DNA of 64,000 nucleotides from Pseudomonas alliivorans (GTDB lineage Bacteria > Pseudomonadota > Gammaproteobacteria > Pseudomonadales > Pseudomonadaceae), in the NCBI RefSeq assembly GCF_017826695.1, contig NZ_JAFFZW010000001.1, positions 186,001 through 250,000 of the forward strand, in the 5' to 3' direction. Position 1 is the stretch's first letter. The number at the start of each line of letters is the position of its first letter. Below are positions 1 through 9,235 of the stretch, one piece after another. Made by a program: the position numbers and the translations under genes. Under the pieces are notes generated by a model that saw nothing but the letters and a program-made list of their open reading frames with translations, had not been told where the DNA came from and searched no databases.

Positions 1-1337
1 GCATTGATACACAGGTTCAGCAGTGAGTTTTCCAGCTGATGCGGGTCGACCATGATCGACCACAACCCCTGAGTAGTGTGTACCTGCATGTCGATGGCAG
101 GTCCTACGGTACGCCTGATGAGTTCATCCATGCCTGCGATCAACTGATCGACGTCGGTTGCCTTGGGGGCAAGCGTCTGGCGGCGTGAAAAGGCCAGCAG
201 TCGGTGTGTCAGCGAAGCAGCCCGCCTGGAACCCTCGAGCGCCGAGCCAATGTATCGATCCAGTTCTGTGAAGCGGCCCTGTTTCACTCTCGATTGCAGC
301 AACTCCATATTGCCGGTGACGCCCATCAGCAGGTTGTTGAAGTCATGTGCAAGGCCGCCGGTGAGCTGTCCGACCGCTTCCATCTTCTGCGATTGGCGCA
401 GTGCTTCTTCGGTAATGCGCAACGCTTCGATGCGCTGCTTCTCATGGGTCAAATGTTTGCCCAACGCGAAAATGACGCCATTGCCCGGTGCGGCCGTCCA
501 GCCGAACCAATGGTACGTGCCATCAATATGTTGGTAACGATTTTCAAACAGCGGCAGGACGTGATGGATGGTGTGCGTCAGGGCATTTTGCGTGTTGACA
601 ACATCGTCCGGGTGGAGCAAGTCCATGATCGAGGTGCCGACCAGCTCCCGCTCGGTTCGGCCGAGAAGGGCGTTCCACGCCGGGTTGACGCTCAGGAAAA
701 TACCGTTGAAATCGAGTATCGCCAACGGATCGGGCGAGATCTTCCAGAAGGTGTCCAGCTCCTGCGTGCGTTGCTCAAGCTTGGCGGTCTGCTGTTTTTC
801 CTGTTCGATCAATTCCTCGATCAGCGCGCGGCGTTTGCTTTCGCTGGCTTGAAGTGCCCGTTGATCAAGCACATGCCGGGTGGTCTCGTTGGTGGTGCAG
901 AACATGCCGACGGTGGTGCCGTGTTCATCGATCAAGGGCGAGAAGGAGAACGACCACCAGGTTTGCTCGATTTCACCGAAGCGGGCCATGGTCAATGGCA
1001 TGTCCTGCCATCGGCCGGCCTGCCCGTTCAACGCTTGCTCGACCAACGGGAGCACCTGATCCCAGACATCAGCCCACAGCTCGTGCATCAAAGCGCCGAT
1101 CGCCCGGTCCTTGCGCGGCCCAAGGATCGGCGCATAAGCATCATTGTGGAAGAAGAACAGCTCCGGGCCCCACAGCAGGTACATGGATTCAGGGCAGTTG
1201 AGGATCAGATTCAGTGCATTCTTCAATGCCACAGGCCATTGGTCCACAGGACCGAGCGAGGTCTGGCTCCAGTCTTTGGTTCTGATTGTCTCGGCTGCTT
1301 CGCTGCTGCCTGCAGGGAACCCGACTCGTGATATCAC
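1..1337 (-). CDS. PAS-domain sensor histidine kinase (partial, C-terminus beyond window)
   Basis: Read on the minus strand, this is an open frame of 445 codons that leaves the window before its stop. The GTG start at 1337 has GGGAG about eight bases upstream. Residues 1-150 form a PAS-like input region, followed by a charged coiled-coil linker near 165-195. A second PAS domain (about 195-300) begins after DTFWKISPDPLAIL. The HisKA H-box reads GQLTGGLAHDFNNLL with the predicted phosphorylated histidine at residue 331. The start of the ATPase N-box (LENSLLNLCIN) lies at the window edge. No membrane segment is visible, so it is probably a soluble kinase. The missing part should hold the rest of the ATPase domain and perhaps a receiver domain. 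The signal is unknown. Histidine kinase identity is firm; the ligand and the partner are not. Confidence 0.9.
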   Translation of the reverse strand, partial: MISRVGFPAGSSEAAETIRTKDWSQTSLGPVDQWPVALKNALNLILNCPESMYLLWGPELFFFHNDAYAPILGPRKDRAIGALMHELWADVWDQVLPLVEQALNGQAGRWQDMPLTMARFGEIEQTWWSFSFSPLIDEHGTTVGMFCTTNETTRHVLDQRALQASESKRRALIEELIEQEKQQTAKLEQRTQELDTFWKISPDPLAILDFNGIFLSVNPAWNALLGRTERELVGTSIMDLLHPDDVVNTQNALTHTIHHVLPLFENRYQHIDGTYHWFGWTAAPGNGVIFALGKHLTHEKQRIEALRITEEALRQSQKMEAVGQLTGGLAHDFNNLLMGVTGNMELLQSRVKQGRFTELDRYIGSALEGSRRAASLTHRLLAFSRRQTLAPKATDVDQLIAGMDELIRRTVGPAIDMQVHTTQGLWSIMVDPHQLENSLLNLCIN

Positions 1338-1463
1338 TTCAGCAAGCTCCCGATGGACGGCTGGACAGTAATGAAAGAGTGATGAACGCCGATTACATCG
1401 ACGCCCGATTCAGATGAAAGGCGCATTGTCCTCTTTTTTGGCACCTATATGAGTCAACTGTTT

Positions 1464-1490
1464 CAACTTTCAAGGGTTACGTCTTTCTGA
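1464..1490 (+). promoter_or_regulatory. AlgU (sigma-22/RpoE-like) promoter candidate for the DUF533 gene
   Basis: CAACTT (1464-1469), a 16-base spacer and TCTGA (1486-1490) match the AlgU promoter consensus GAACTT-N16/17-TCTGA except at the first base. The GTG start at 1631 would leave a leader of roughly 130 bases. The rest of the gap between the kinase and this gene shows nothing else. Known: AlgU directs envelope-stress genes in pseudomonads. Assignment here is by sequence match only. Confidence 0.4.
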
Positions 1491-1630
1491 TGCAGGGTAG
1501 GCCCGGTACCGGCCTTTGGCCCTGCTACGAGCGACCGCAACATCTGGAAGCACACCCGTTGGCTGTGTTTTGTCACTTCTGTTTACCCTGCTGGTCAATG
1601 ATTCATCTGACAAACCTGTGGAGGTTCCCT

Positions 1631-2386
1631 GTGAATACGCGTGGCTTACTCGATCAGTTGCTCAAGTCTGGTCAGAACATGTTGCAGGACAAGGTCAATG
1701 GCAAATCAAGGTCCGGCAAGCCGTCTTCAGGGAGCGATTCATTGATGGACGGGCTGGGCAGCCTTCTGGGCGGCAATAAAAGCGGCGGCCAGAACAGCAG
1801 TCAGGGCGGTCTGGGCGGTCTGTTGTCCGGTGCTGGCGGTGGCGCGCTGGCGGCCGGTGCCATGAGCCTGCTCAGGGGCAAGGGCTCTCGAGGCATGGGG
1901 GGCAAGGCGCTGAAATATGGCGGGCTGGCGGCGTTGGGTGTATTGGCCTACAAGGCCTATAACAACTGGCAGGCCAGCCAGGGCATGACCGGCCAGCGCG
2001 AGCCGCAGACTATCGACCGTCTTCCGGATTCGGAAGCCGAGTTGCACAGCCAGGCGATCCTGCGAGCGTTGGTGGCTGCTGCCAAGGCCGACGGCCATGT
2101 CGACGAGCGTGAGCGCCAGCTGATCGAAGGCGAATTCAACAAGTTGAGCACCGATCAGACCCTGCAAAGCTGGCTGCATGCGGAGCTGAACAAGCCTCTG
2201 GACCCGGCCGAGGTCGCACGGGCAGCCACCACGCCGGAAATGGCGGCAGAAATGTATATCGCCAGTGTGATGCTGGTGGATCAGGAACATTTCATGGAGC
2301 GCGCTTATCTGGATGAACTGGCCCGCGCGCTGAAGCTGGACCCGGGCCTCAAGACCGAACTGGAAGGGCAGGTCAGGGACGCGTGA
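1631..2386 (+). CDS. DUF533 / TerB-like domain protein
   Basis: A 251-residue protein. The GTG start at 1631 is chosen because GGAGG lies at 1619-1623 and the sequence then begins with the amphipathic MNTRGLLDQLLKSGQNML typical of DUF533 proteins. Residues about 40-110 are a low-complexity Gly/Ser-rich stretch with a possible hydrophobic segment (GGLAALGVLAYKAYNNW). The C-terminal 120 residues, from RLPDSEAELHSQAILRALVA, form an acidic helical TerB-like domain with the ADGHVDERERQ motif that often carries a metal-binding acidic loop. Enterobacterial YebE is a homologue and belongs to the envelope-stress regulon. An AlgU-like promoter lies upstream here, which agrees. Molecular function is unknown. 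Confidence 0.85.
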   Translation: MNTRGLLDQLLKSGQNMLQDKVNGKSRSGKPSSGSDSLMDGLGSLLGGNKSGGQNSSQGGLGGLLSGAGGGALAAGAMSLLRGKGSRGMGGKALKYGGLAALGVLAYKAYNNWQASQGMTGQREPQTIDRLPDSEAELHSQAILRALVAAAKADGHVDERERQLIEGEFNKLSTDQTLQSWLHAELNKPLDPAEVARAATTPEMAAEMYIASVMLVDQEHFMERAYLDELARALKLDPGLKTELEGQVRDA

Positions 2387-2740
2387 GTGCCTCGCCGGCG
2401 CAGGTGTTGCCGAGCCGGGTGTCAGTGAAGTCACCCGGCTTGTTCTACCAAGGCTTGTGCTGTCCTGTATGTCGGCACGCTCCACACATGATCGCCCTCT
2501 GTTCCGACCGTCGCCAAGTCGACAGGCAGCTCGCAACAGTCCACATTTTCAGGCCTTCGCGCAGCGTTCAGGCCCGTGTTTCAGCCCTGAATACGGGCAC
2601 ATGCCTGTCGACCGTCATTTCATTTTCATATCACCCGCAAATGGCTGAAACGCTGGGCTATACTCACGCGGCTTGGACCGTCTGTCGGTCCGCTTCTTGA
2701 ACACGGCCGGATGCCGTCGTTGAACTCTCGAGGGCTGACT
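2387..2740. other. Intergenic region upstream of the wsp operon
   Basis: About 350 bases without a convincing gene; the open frames here lack a ribosome site and codon bias. It should hold the wspA promoter. A TATACT box at 2659-2664, preceded by TGGGC, is the best -10 candidate, but no good -35 is visible. GTTTCAGCC (2578-2586) and GGCTGAAAC (2643-2651) form a 9-base inverted repeat that could be a regulator site or chance. Confidence 0.4.
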
Positions 2741-4363
2741 GTGAAGAACTGGACGTTGCGCCAACGCATTCTGGCGAGTTTTGCTGTCATTATTGCAATC
2801 ATGCTGTTGATGGTCGTTGTGTCTTACTCACGCCTTTTGTCGATCGAGTCCAGCGAAGAGCAGGTGCGTCTCGACGCGTTGCCGGGTGTTTACTACAGCA
2901 CTCTGGTGCGTAGCGCCTGGGGTGAGAGCTACATCCGCACACTTGAGTTGATCGGCGAAGGTCAGGGGCGTGCCTTGACCAAGCAGGAAAAGGATCAGTT
3001 TCAGGGCTTCGATGACGCACTGCAGACCCAGGTGGACGGTTACAAGAAGTCCATTTTCGATGACGCCGACAGAGCCAGCTTCGCCGTTTTCGAGAAGCGT
3101 CGCGAAACCTATTCCCGGCTGCTCGCCGAGGTGCACGCCAAGTTCGAGCGTGGCGACTATGCGGGTGCTCGTGCGGAGTTCTACGGCGAGGTCAATCCCG
3201 TCTGGACTGACGGTCGCAAACAGCTCAATGAACTGATCGTAGCCAACAAACAGCTGGCGGATCGCGCCACCGACAACATCGTCAATGCCGTACTGGGCGC
3301 CAAGGTCAGCATGGTCTTCTCCCTGTTGATTGCCGTCATGGCTGCCGCTGCGTGCGGGCTGCTGTTGATGCGCTCGATCATCGCGCCGATGCAACTCATC
3401 GTCCGGATTCTGGAAACCATGCGCACAGGCGACTTGAGTTCGCGCCTGAACCTGGCGCGCAAGGACGAGTTCAATGTCGTCGAAACCGGTTTTAACGACA
3501 TGATGGCCGAATTGACCGCCCTGGTTGCCCAGGCTCAGCGCTCGTCGGTGCAGGTCACTACCTCGGTGACCGAAATTGCCGCCACGTCGCGTCAGCAACA
3601 GGCGACCGCTACGGAAACCGCCGCAACCACCACCGAAATCGGCGCGACGTCGCGTGAAATCGCCGCGACCTCCCGCGATCTCGTGCGGACCATGACCGAA
3701 GTGACTTCGGCTGCGGATCAGGCCTCGATTCTTGCGGGCTCGGGCCAGCAAGGCCTCGCACGCATGGAAGACACCATGCATCAAGTCATGGGCGCGGCCA
3801 ATCTGGTCAACGCCAAGCTGGCGATCCTCAACGAGAAGGCTGGCAACATCAATCAGGTGGTGGTGACCATCGTCAAGGTTGCCGATCAGACCAACCTGTT
3901 GTCGCTCAACGCGGCCATCGAAGCCGAGAAGGCGGGCGAGTACGGCCGCGGTTTTGCCGTCGTCGCTACCGAAGTGCGCCGTCTTGCCGACCAGACTGCC
4001 GTGGCCACCTACGACATCGAGCAGATGGTGCGGGAAATCCAGTCTGCGGTCTCCGCAGGTGTCATGGGCATGGACAAGTTTTCCGAGGAAGTTCGGCGCG
4101 GCATGTATGAAGTCACGCAGGTCGGGGAGCAGTTGTCGCAGATCATTCATCAGGTTCAGGCGCTGGCCCCGCGCGTGCTCATGGTCAACGAAGGCATGCA
4201 GGCACAGGCCACTGGCGCCGAGCAGATCAATCAGGCCCTGGTACAACTGGCTGACGCCAGCAGCCAGACCGTCGATTCATTGCGTCAAGCCAGTTTCGCC
4301 ATCGACGAGTTGAGTCAGGTGGCGGTCGGGCTGCGCAGTGGCGTATCGCGATTCAAGGTCTGA
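2741..4363 (+). CDS. wspA: Wsp surface-sensing methyl-accepting chemoreceptor WspA
   Basis: The membrane receptor of the Wsp chemosensory system, which senses surface contact or envelope stress and drives c-di-GMP synthesis. The chosen GTG start at 2741 follows AGGG (2731-2734) and gives 540 residues, the usual WspA length; an upstream ATG at 2711 has no ribosome site. TM1 is about residues 11-33, a periplasmic four-helix domain follows, TM2 is about 188-212, then HAMP. The cytoplasmic signalling tip reads [20 protein letters not shown]. Methylation helices flank it. There is no C-terminal CheR-binding pentapeptide; the end is SRFKV. It is the first gene of the operon and is followed nine bases later by wspB. 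Confidence 0.96.
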   Translation: MKNWTLRQRILASFAVIIAIMLLMVVVSYSRLLSIESSEEQVRLDALPGVYYSTLVRSAWGESYIRTLELIGEGQGRALTKQEKDQFQGFDDALQTQVDGYKKSIFDDADRASFAVFEKRRETYSRLLAEVHAKFERGDYAGARAEFYGEVNPVWTDGRKQLNELIVANKQLADRATDNIVNAVLGAKVSMVFSLLIAVMAAAACGLLLMRSIIAPMQLIVRILETMRTGDLSSRLNLARKDEFNVVETGFNDMMAELTALVAQAQRSSVQVTTSVTEIAATSRQQQATATETAATTTEIGATSREIAATSRDLVRTMTEVTSAADQASILAGSGQQGLARMEDTMHQVMGAANLVNAKLAILNEKAGNINQVVVTIVKVADQTNLLSLNAAIEAEKAGEYGRGFAVVATEVRRLADQTAVATYDIEQMVREIQSAVSAGVMGMDKFSEEVRRGMYEVTQVGEQLSQIIHQVQALAPRVLMVNEGMQAQATGAEQINQALVQLADASSQTVDSLRQASFAIDELSQVAVGLRSGVSRFKV

Positions 4364-4372
4364 GCATCGCTG

Positions 4373-4909
4373 ATGATGGATCAATCGCCCAGGCGTAACG
4401 CCGCGTTGCCCGCGTCGAACAAATTGTTTCTGCTGTTCTGCATCGGAGAGGACCGCTACGCGCTGGAGGCGACTGAAATCGCCGAGATTCTGCCGCGCGT
4501 GAAGCTCAAGGCGATTGCCCGAGCGCCGCATTGGGTCGCAGGCATCTTCGCCCACCGGGGCGAAATCGTACCGGTGATCGATATCAGCGCGTTGAACTGC
4601 GGCCAGCCGGCCAAGGCGCGCACCAGCACGCGCATGGTGCTGGTGCATTATCGGCACGACGACAAGCATCCGGCGCAGTTGCTCGGGCTTATTCTGGAGC
4701 AGGCCACTGAAACCCTGCGATGCCCGGTGTCGCAGTTCAAGGAGTACGGGCTGGACAATCGCCTGTCGCCTTATCTGGGGCCGGTCCGCGAGGACGAACA
4801 GGGCCTGTTGCAATGGATTGATGTTCAGGAACTGCTGAGCGAGCCGGTGCGCGAGTTGCTGTATCCGGTGCCCCCGCTAGATCTGGAATCGCTTGAGGAT
4901 GCGCCATGA
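4373..4909 (+). CDS. wspB: CheW-like coupling protein WspB
   Basis: A 178-residue single-domain CheW scaffold that should couple WspA to the kinase WspE. The fold covers about residues 18-165, with FLLFCIGEDRYALEATEIAEI at its beginning (cut here to the recognisable part) and the conserved GIFAHRGEIVPVIDI strand-turn region near residue 60. It starts at tandem ATGs (4373 and 4376), so the exact first residue is uncertain by one. Its stop overlaps the start of wspC by four bases (ATGA), which suggests translational coupling. In P. aeruginosa and P. fluorescens WspB and WspD are both CheW-type and not interchangeable; the same pair is present here. Confidence 0.95.
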   Translation: MMDQSPRRNAALPASNKLFLLFCIGEDRYALEATEIAEILPRVKLKAIARAPHWVAGIFAHRGEIVPVIDISALNCGQPAKARTSTRMVLVHYRHDDKHPAQLLGLILEQATETLRCPVSQFKEYGLDNRLSPYLGPVREDEQGLLQWIDVQELLSEPVRELLYPVPPLDLESLEDAP

Positions 4910-6186
4910 GTGATGATTCGCGCTTTTACAGTTTCCTCAAGGAACGCATCGGACTGGACGTAACCTCCGTTGGCGAGGCCATCATCGAGCGTGCCTTGCG
5001 CCAGCGCGCAGCCTCGGCGAAATGCCCGGACAGCGATGCCTACTGGCATTTGCTGGTGACTTCACCGCAGGAACAGCAGGCGCTGATTGAGGCCGTCATC
5101 GTCCCGGAAACCTGGTTTTTCAGGTATCCGGAATCTTTCGTGACGCTGGGCAAACTGGCTCGCGAGCGCCTGACGGCGCTGGACGGCGCAAGACCGTTGC
5201 GCATTCTTAGCCTGCCGTGCTCGACCGGTGAAGAGCCTTACTCGATAGCCATGGCATTGATCGACGCCGGCATTGGCGTGCGGCAGTTCAAGATCGATGC
5301 CATTGATATCAGCCCTGTTTCGATTGCACGCGCCAAGCACGGTGTTTACGGCAAGAACTCGTTTCGTGGCAGCGACCTGAGTTTTCGCGAGCGTTTTTTT
5401 ACCCCTGCAGGCGAAAGTTTCGAGATTTCCGATCTGGTTCGTGGCTGCATCGATTTTCAGCCCGGCAACCTGCTCGATCCCAAACTGTCTAAGCAGGTGG
5501 CCTACGACATTGTCTTCTGCCGCAATCTGGTGATCTATTTCGACCGTCCGACGCAGCAACACGTCTTTCAGGTTCTCAAGCAACTGACCCGTGAAGACGG
5601 TGTGCTGTTCATCGGCCCTGCCGAAGGCAACCTGCTGTCAGCCATTGGCATGCGCTCGCTGGGCATTGCCCAGTCCTTCGTTTTTCGCCATGCGCCTCGG
5701 GACGCGGCTGCAACGCTCACTGCGCCTGTGTCTGCTCCATTCAGCACCGCGACGCCGCGGCCGGTTCCCGATGCGCCTGCGCGCGCGCCAGTTGCCAGGC
5801 CCGTTTCGCGCAACTCGGCTGCATTCGCGCCGGGCATCAAACCTGCGGTGGCAACCGGCACCGCCGAGAGTGCTGCGCTACTGGGCACGATCGCCAGTCT
5901 GGCCAACGAGGGCAAGACGGTCGAGGCACGTGCCGCCTGCGAACGTTATCTGCAACAGCATGAACCGGTGGCACAGGTATTTTACTGGCTGGGGTTGCTC
6001 TGCGAAGTGGAAGGCCGTGCTGCCGAGGCTCAGGGTTTTTACCGCAAGGCCCTTTACCTTCAGCCACAGCATCCGGAATCACTGGCGCAGATGGCCGCGT
6101 TGCTGGCCGCCAGGGGCGACAGTGCCGGGGCTCGCCGATTGCAGGACCGCGCCGTGCGCGGTGCCAATAAACAAGGAAATCACTGA
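4906..6186 (+). CDS. wspC: CheR-type chemoreceptor methyltransferase WspC, TPR fusion
   Basis: A 426-residue SAM-dependent methyltransferase that methylates glutamates on WspA and so sets the basal activity of the Wsp system. The N-terminal CheR helical domain is followed by the SAM-binding core with the LPCSTGEEPYSIAMAL motif near residues 102-117, and DIVFCRNLVIYFD near 200-213. A Pro/Ala-rich linker (about 265-320) leads to C-terminal TPR-like helices (about 325-410), which WspC has and enteric CheR lacks; they may replace pentapeptide tethering to the receptor. It overlaps wspB by four bases, and its TGA overlaps the wspD ATG by one base. Known from the family: loss lowers and WspF loss raises c-di-GMP output. 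Confidence 0.95.
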   Translation: MSDDSRFYSFLKERIGLDVTSVGEAIIERALRQRAASAKCPDSDAYWHLLVTSPQEQQALIEAVIVPETWFFRYPESFVTLGKLARERLTALDGARPLRILSLPCSTGEEPYSIAMALIDAGIGVRQFKIDAIDISPVSIARAKHGVYGKNSFRGSDLSFRERFFTPAGESFEISDLVRGCIDFQPGNLLDPKLSKQVAYDIVFCRNLVIYFDRPTQQHVFQVLKQLTREDGVLFIGPAEGNLLSAIGMRSLGIAQSFVFRHAPRDAAATLTAPVSAPFSTATPRPVPDAPARAPVARPVSRNSAAFAPGIKPAVATGTAESAALLGTIASLANEGKTVEARAACERYLQQHEPVAQVFYWLGLLCEVEGRAAEAQGFYRKALYLQPQHPESLAQMAALLAARGDSAGARRLQDRAVRGANKQGNH

Positions 6187-6875
6187 TGACGGGGCCGTCT
6201 GGTTTTTCAAGCCTTACCCATGACCAGGCCCAGGACATCGACGACTGCTGGAATAGAATCGGCGTTCACGGTGACCGCTCCTGTCCGTTGCTGGAAGACC
6301 ATATCCACTGCCGCAATTGTGCTGTCTATTCGGCGGCGGCCACGCGTCTGCTCGACCGCTATTCCCATGCTCAGGAACATCACGAGCAGTTTCAGGGCTC
6401 TGTCCTGCAGCGCGATATCAAGACGCGCTCGATTCTGGTCTTTCGTCTGGGCGAAGAATGGCTGGGTCTGGCATCGCGCTGTCTGTCGGAAGTTGCACCC
6501 GCGCAGACCATCCATTCCCTGCCGCATCAGCGTTCGCGCGCGTTGTTGGGTGTCGCCAACGTGCGCGGCGCGCTGGTGGCCTGTATCTCACTGGTCGAAT
6601 TGTTGGGGCTGGACAGCAATCCGGTGATTGCCCAGTCCGCACGAACGGTGCCACGCATGCTGATCGTTGCAGCGGAGGGCGGTCCTGTCGTGGTGCCGGT
6701 GGATGAGGTCGAAGGTATTCATGCCATTGACCAACGTGAACTGGACGCCGCTTCGGCTTCCGGTACACACGCCAATGCGCGTTTTACCCGAGGGGTCCTG
6801 CAGTGGAAAGACCGAAGCCTGCGTTGGCTCGATGAAGATCAGTTGCTGTCGGCGGTGCACCGGAGCCTTACATGA
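6186..6875 (+). CDS. wspD: CheW-like coupling protein WspD
   Basis: The second CheW homologue of the operon, 229 residues. It has an N-terminal extension of about 75 residues not seen in simple CheW, carrying a short Cys/His cluster (HIHCRNCAVYSAAATRLLDR, about 40-60). The CheW fold starts at about residue 82 (RSILVFRLGEEWLGLA) and includes VANVRGALVACISLVELLG. The N-terminal extension is a recognised feature of WspD; its job is unclear, but the Cys/His residues could bind metal. The start shares one base with the wspC stop, and the end overlaps wspE by four bases, so all these genes are likely translated from one message. Confidence 0.94.
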   Translation: MTGPSGFSSLTHDQAQDIDDCWNRIGVHGDRSCPLLEDHIHCRNCAVYSAAATRLLDRYSHAQEHHEQFQGSVLQRDIKTRSILVFRLGEEWLGLASRCLSEVAPAQTIHSLPHQRSRALLGVANVRGALVACISLVELLGLDSNPVIAQSARTVPRMLIVAAEGGPVVVPVDEVEGIHAIDQRELDAASASGTHANARFTRGVLQWKDRSLRWLDEDQLLSAVHRSLT

Positions 6876-9235
6876 CGCCAGATCAAATGCGCGACGCCTC
6901 GCTGTTCGAACTGTTCACGCTGGAAGCCGACGCGCAGACTCAGGTTCTGAGTGCAGGCCTGCTGGCGCTGGAGCGCAACCCGACCCAGGCCGACCAGCTC
7001 GAAGCCTGTATGCGCGCCGCCCACTCGCTCAAGGGCGCAGCAAAGATTGTCGGCGTCGAGTTCGGTGTCAGCGTTGCGCATGTGATGGAAGATTGTCTGG
7101 TCAGTGCTCAGGAAGGGCGACTGCTGCTCCAGCCTGAGCACATCGACGCCCTGTTGTCCGGAACCGATCTGCTGATGCGCATCGCGACGCCGGGCGGAAA
7201 CAGCGTCGGCCAGCCCGATATCGACGCTTACGTCGAGAGGGTGAACACATTGCTGGCTTCAGGTGCCGGAGCGGCGCGAACAGTCAGCGTACCCATGACG
7301 GATCCGTTGCTGGGCAGCGCTCTGCAACAGCTCGAAGCGTCGGCCACGCCAGCACCGCTGAGCGAGTCGCCGGTCGACCCACTGGCAGCCGATCTGCGTC
7401 TGGAACCGGCCAGCGCTCCCGCCTCCATGACCGAACCTGAGACGCCACCGGCTACGCCTTTCAAGGAGCGCCGGGTTGTTGAAGGCGGCGAGCGTGTGCT
7501 GCGGGTCACTGCCGAACGCCTCAACGGTCTGCTGGACATGTCGAGCAAATCTCTGGTCGAGACCCAGCGTCTCAAACCTTTGCTGGCCGGTATGCAGCGC
7601 CTCAAGCGTTTGCAGAGCAGCAGCGACCGTGCGCTTGAAGTGCTGGGTGCCAGTTTCGGCGAAGGTGGTTTGAACGCCGACGCACAGAAAGCGCTTGAAG
7701 ACGCCCGCAACCTGTTGTCTCAGGCACAGCAAATGCTGGCTCAGCAGACCGCTGAGCTTGACGAGTTCGGCTGGCAGTCGGGGCAGCGCGCGCAGCTGTT
7801 GTATGACACCGCACTGGCCTGCCGCATGCGGCCGTTCGCCGACGTGCTGGTCGGTCAGGCGCGCATGGTGCGTGATCTGGGGCGCGAGCTGGGCAAGCAG
7901 GTCCGTTTGCAGATCGAGGGAGACAAGACTCAGGTCGATCGGGACGTGCTGGAAAAACTCGAGGCTCCGCTGACGCACCTGCTGCGCAATGCGGTCGATC
8001 ATGGCATCGAGTCACCTGAAAAACGGGCCGCCCACGGCAAGGAGCCGGAAGGGCTGATTCGTCTGCAGGCTTCGCATCAGGCCGGTCTTCTGGTGGTGGA
8101 ACTGAGTGATGATGGCGGCGGCGTGGACCTTGAGCGTCTGCGTCAGAACATTGTGCAGCGCAACCTGTCGCCTGCCGTTACCGCCGCCCAGTTGAGCGAA
8201 GAGGAACTGCTGAGCTTTCTGTTTCTGCCCGGCTTCAGCCTGCGCGACAAGGTCACGCAAGTGTCCGGTCGGGGGGTCGGGCTCGATGCCGTGCAGCACA
8301 TGGTTCGACAGATGCACGGCAGTGTCGAACTGCAGCAATGGGCGGGTGAGGGCAGTCGTTTCAGAATCGAGTTGCCGCTGACCCTGTCTGTCGTGCGCAG
8401 CCTGGTGGTCGAGGTCGGCGGCGAAGCCTATGCCTTCCCGCTGGCGCACATTGAACGCATGCGCGATCTGCAGCCCGATGACATCGTACAACTCGAAGGA
8501 CGCCAGCATTTCTGGGACGAAGAACGCCATGTCGGCCTGGTGTCGGCCAGCCAGTTGTTGCATCGTCCCTCCACACAGGATGCTGGCGAAGCGCTCAAGG
8601 TCGTGGTGATTCGCGAGCGCGACGCGGTCTACGGGGTTGCGGTCGAGCGCTTCATCGGTGAGCGCACGCTGGTGGTGATGCCGCTGGATGCGCGGCTGGG
8701 CAAGGTCCAGGATGTGTCGGCGGGTGCGCTGCTTGACGATGGCTCGGTGGTGCTGATCATCGACGTCGAAGACATGCTGCGCTCAGTGGAAAAGCTGCTC
8801 AATACCGGACGTCTGGAGCGTATTGACCGTCGGAACCGTCAGATCGACAGCGCGTCGCGCAAGCGTGTACTGGTGGTCGATGACTCGTTGACGGTGCGTG
8901 AGCTGGAACGCAAGCTGCTGGTCGGTCGTGGCTACGAAGTGTCGGTTGCCGTGGATGGCATGGACGGCTGGAACGCGTTGCGTGCCGAAGATTTTGACTT
9001 GCTGATTACCGACATCGACATGCCACGCATGGACGGTATCGAGCTGGTTACCCTGTTGCGTCGGGATACCCGACTGCAATCACTGCCTGTAATGGTGGTT
9101 TCCTACAAGGATCGTGAGGAAGATCGACGCCGCGGACTGGATGCGGGCGCCGATTATTATCTGGCCAAGGCCAGTTTCCATGATGATGCCTTGCTCGATG
9201 CAGTCGTCGAGCTGATAGGGGATGCGCAGGCATGA
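6872..9235 (+). CDS. wspE: Hybrid CheA histidine kinase / response regulator WspE
   Basis: A 787-residue CheA-CheY hybrid that phosphorylates WspR and WspF. Domains in order: HPt with the phospho-accepting histidine at residue 51 (MRAAHSLKGAAKIVG); a variable linker; dimerisation helices; HATPase with LTHLLRNAVDHGIESPEKR near 365 and a GRGVGLDAV G-box near 470; CheW-like P5 regulatory domain (about 500-640); and a C-terminal receiver domain with the aspartate in DLLITDIDMPRMDG near 710. It overlaps wspD and wspF by four bases each. The fused receiver is characteristic of WspE and may act as phosphate sink. All catalytic motifs look intact. Confidence 0.95.
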   Translation: MTPDQMRDASLFELFTLEADAQTQVLSAGLLALERNPTQADQLEACMRAAHSLKGAAKIVGVEFGVSVAHVMEDCLVSAQEGRLLLQPEHIDALLSGTDLLMRIATPGGNSVGQPDIDAYVERVNTLLASGAGAARTVSVPMTDPLLGSALQQLEASATPAPLSESPVDPLAADLRLEPASAPASMTEPETPPATPFKERRVVEGGERVLRVTAERLNGLLDMSSKSLVETQRLKPLLAGMQRLKRLQSSSDRALEVLGASFGEGGLNADAQKALEDARNLLSQAQQMLAQQTAELDEFGWQSGQRAQLLYDTALACRMRPFADVLVGQARMVRDLGRELGKQVRLQIEGDKTQVDRDVLEKLEAPLTHLLRNAVDHGIESPEKRAAHGKEPEGLIRLQASHQAGLLVVELSDDGGGVDLERLRQNIVQRNLSPAVTAAQLSEEELLSFLFLPGFSLRDKVTQVSGRGVGLDAVQHMVRQMHGSVELQQWAGEGSRFRIELPLTLSVVRSLVVEVGGEAYAFPLAHIERMRDLQPDDIVQLEGRQHFWDEERHVGLVSASQLLHRPSTQDAGEALKVVVIRERDAVYGVAVERFIGERTLVVMPLDARLGKVQDVSAGALLDDGSVVLIIDVEDMLRSVEKLLNTGRLERIDRRNRQIDSASRKRVLVVDDSLTVRELERKLLVGRGYEVSVAVDGMDGWNALRAEDFDLLITDIDMPRMDGIELVTLLRRDTRLQSLPVMVVSYKDREEDRRRGLDAGADYYLAKASFHDDALLDAVVELIGDAQA

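Noticed and set aside
204..1331. Long plus-strand open frame over the histidine kinase
   Set aside because: It is the antisense shadow of the kinase, whose minus-strand frame has clear H-box and PAS motifs; the plus product has no recognisable domain or ribosome site.
2383..2700. Open frame between the DUF533 gene and wspA
   Set aside because: Frame composition is not gene-like, no ribosome site, and it covers the likely wsp promoter.
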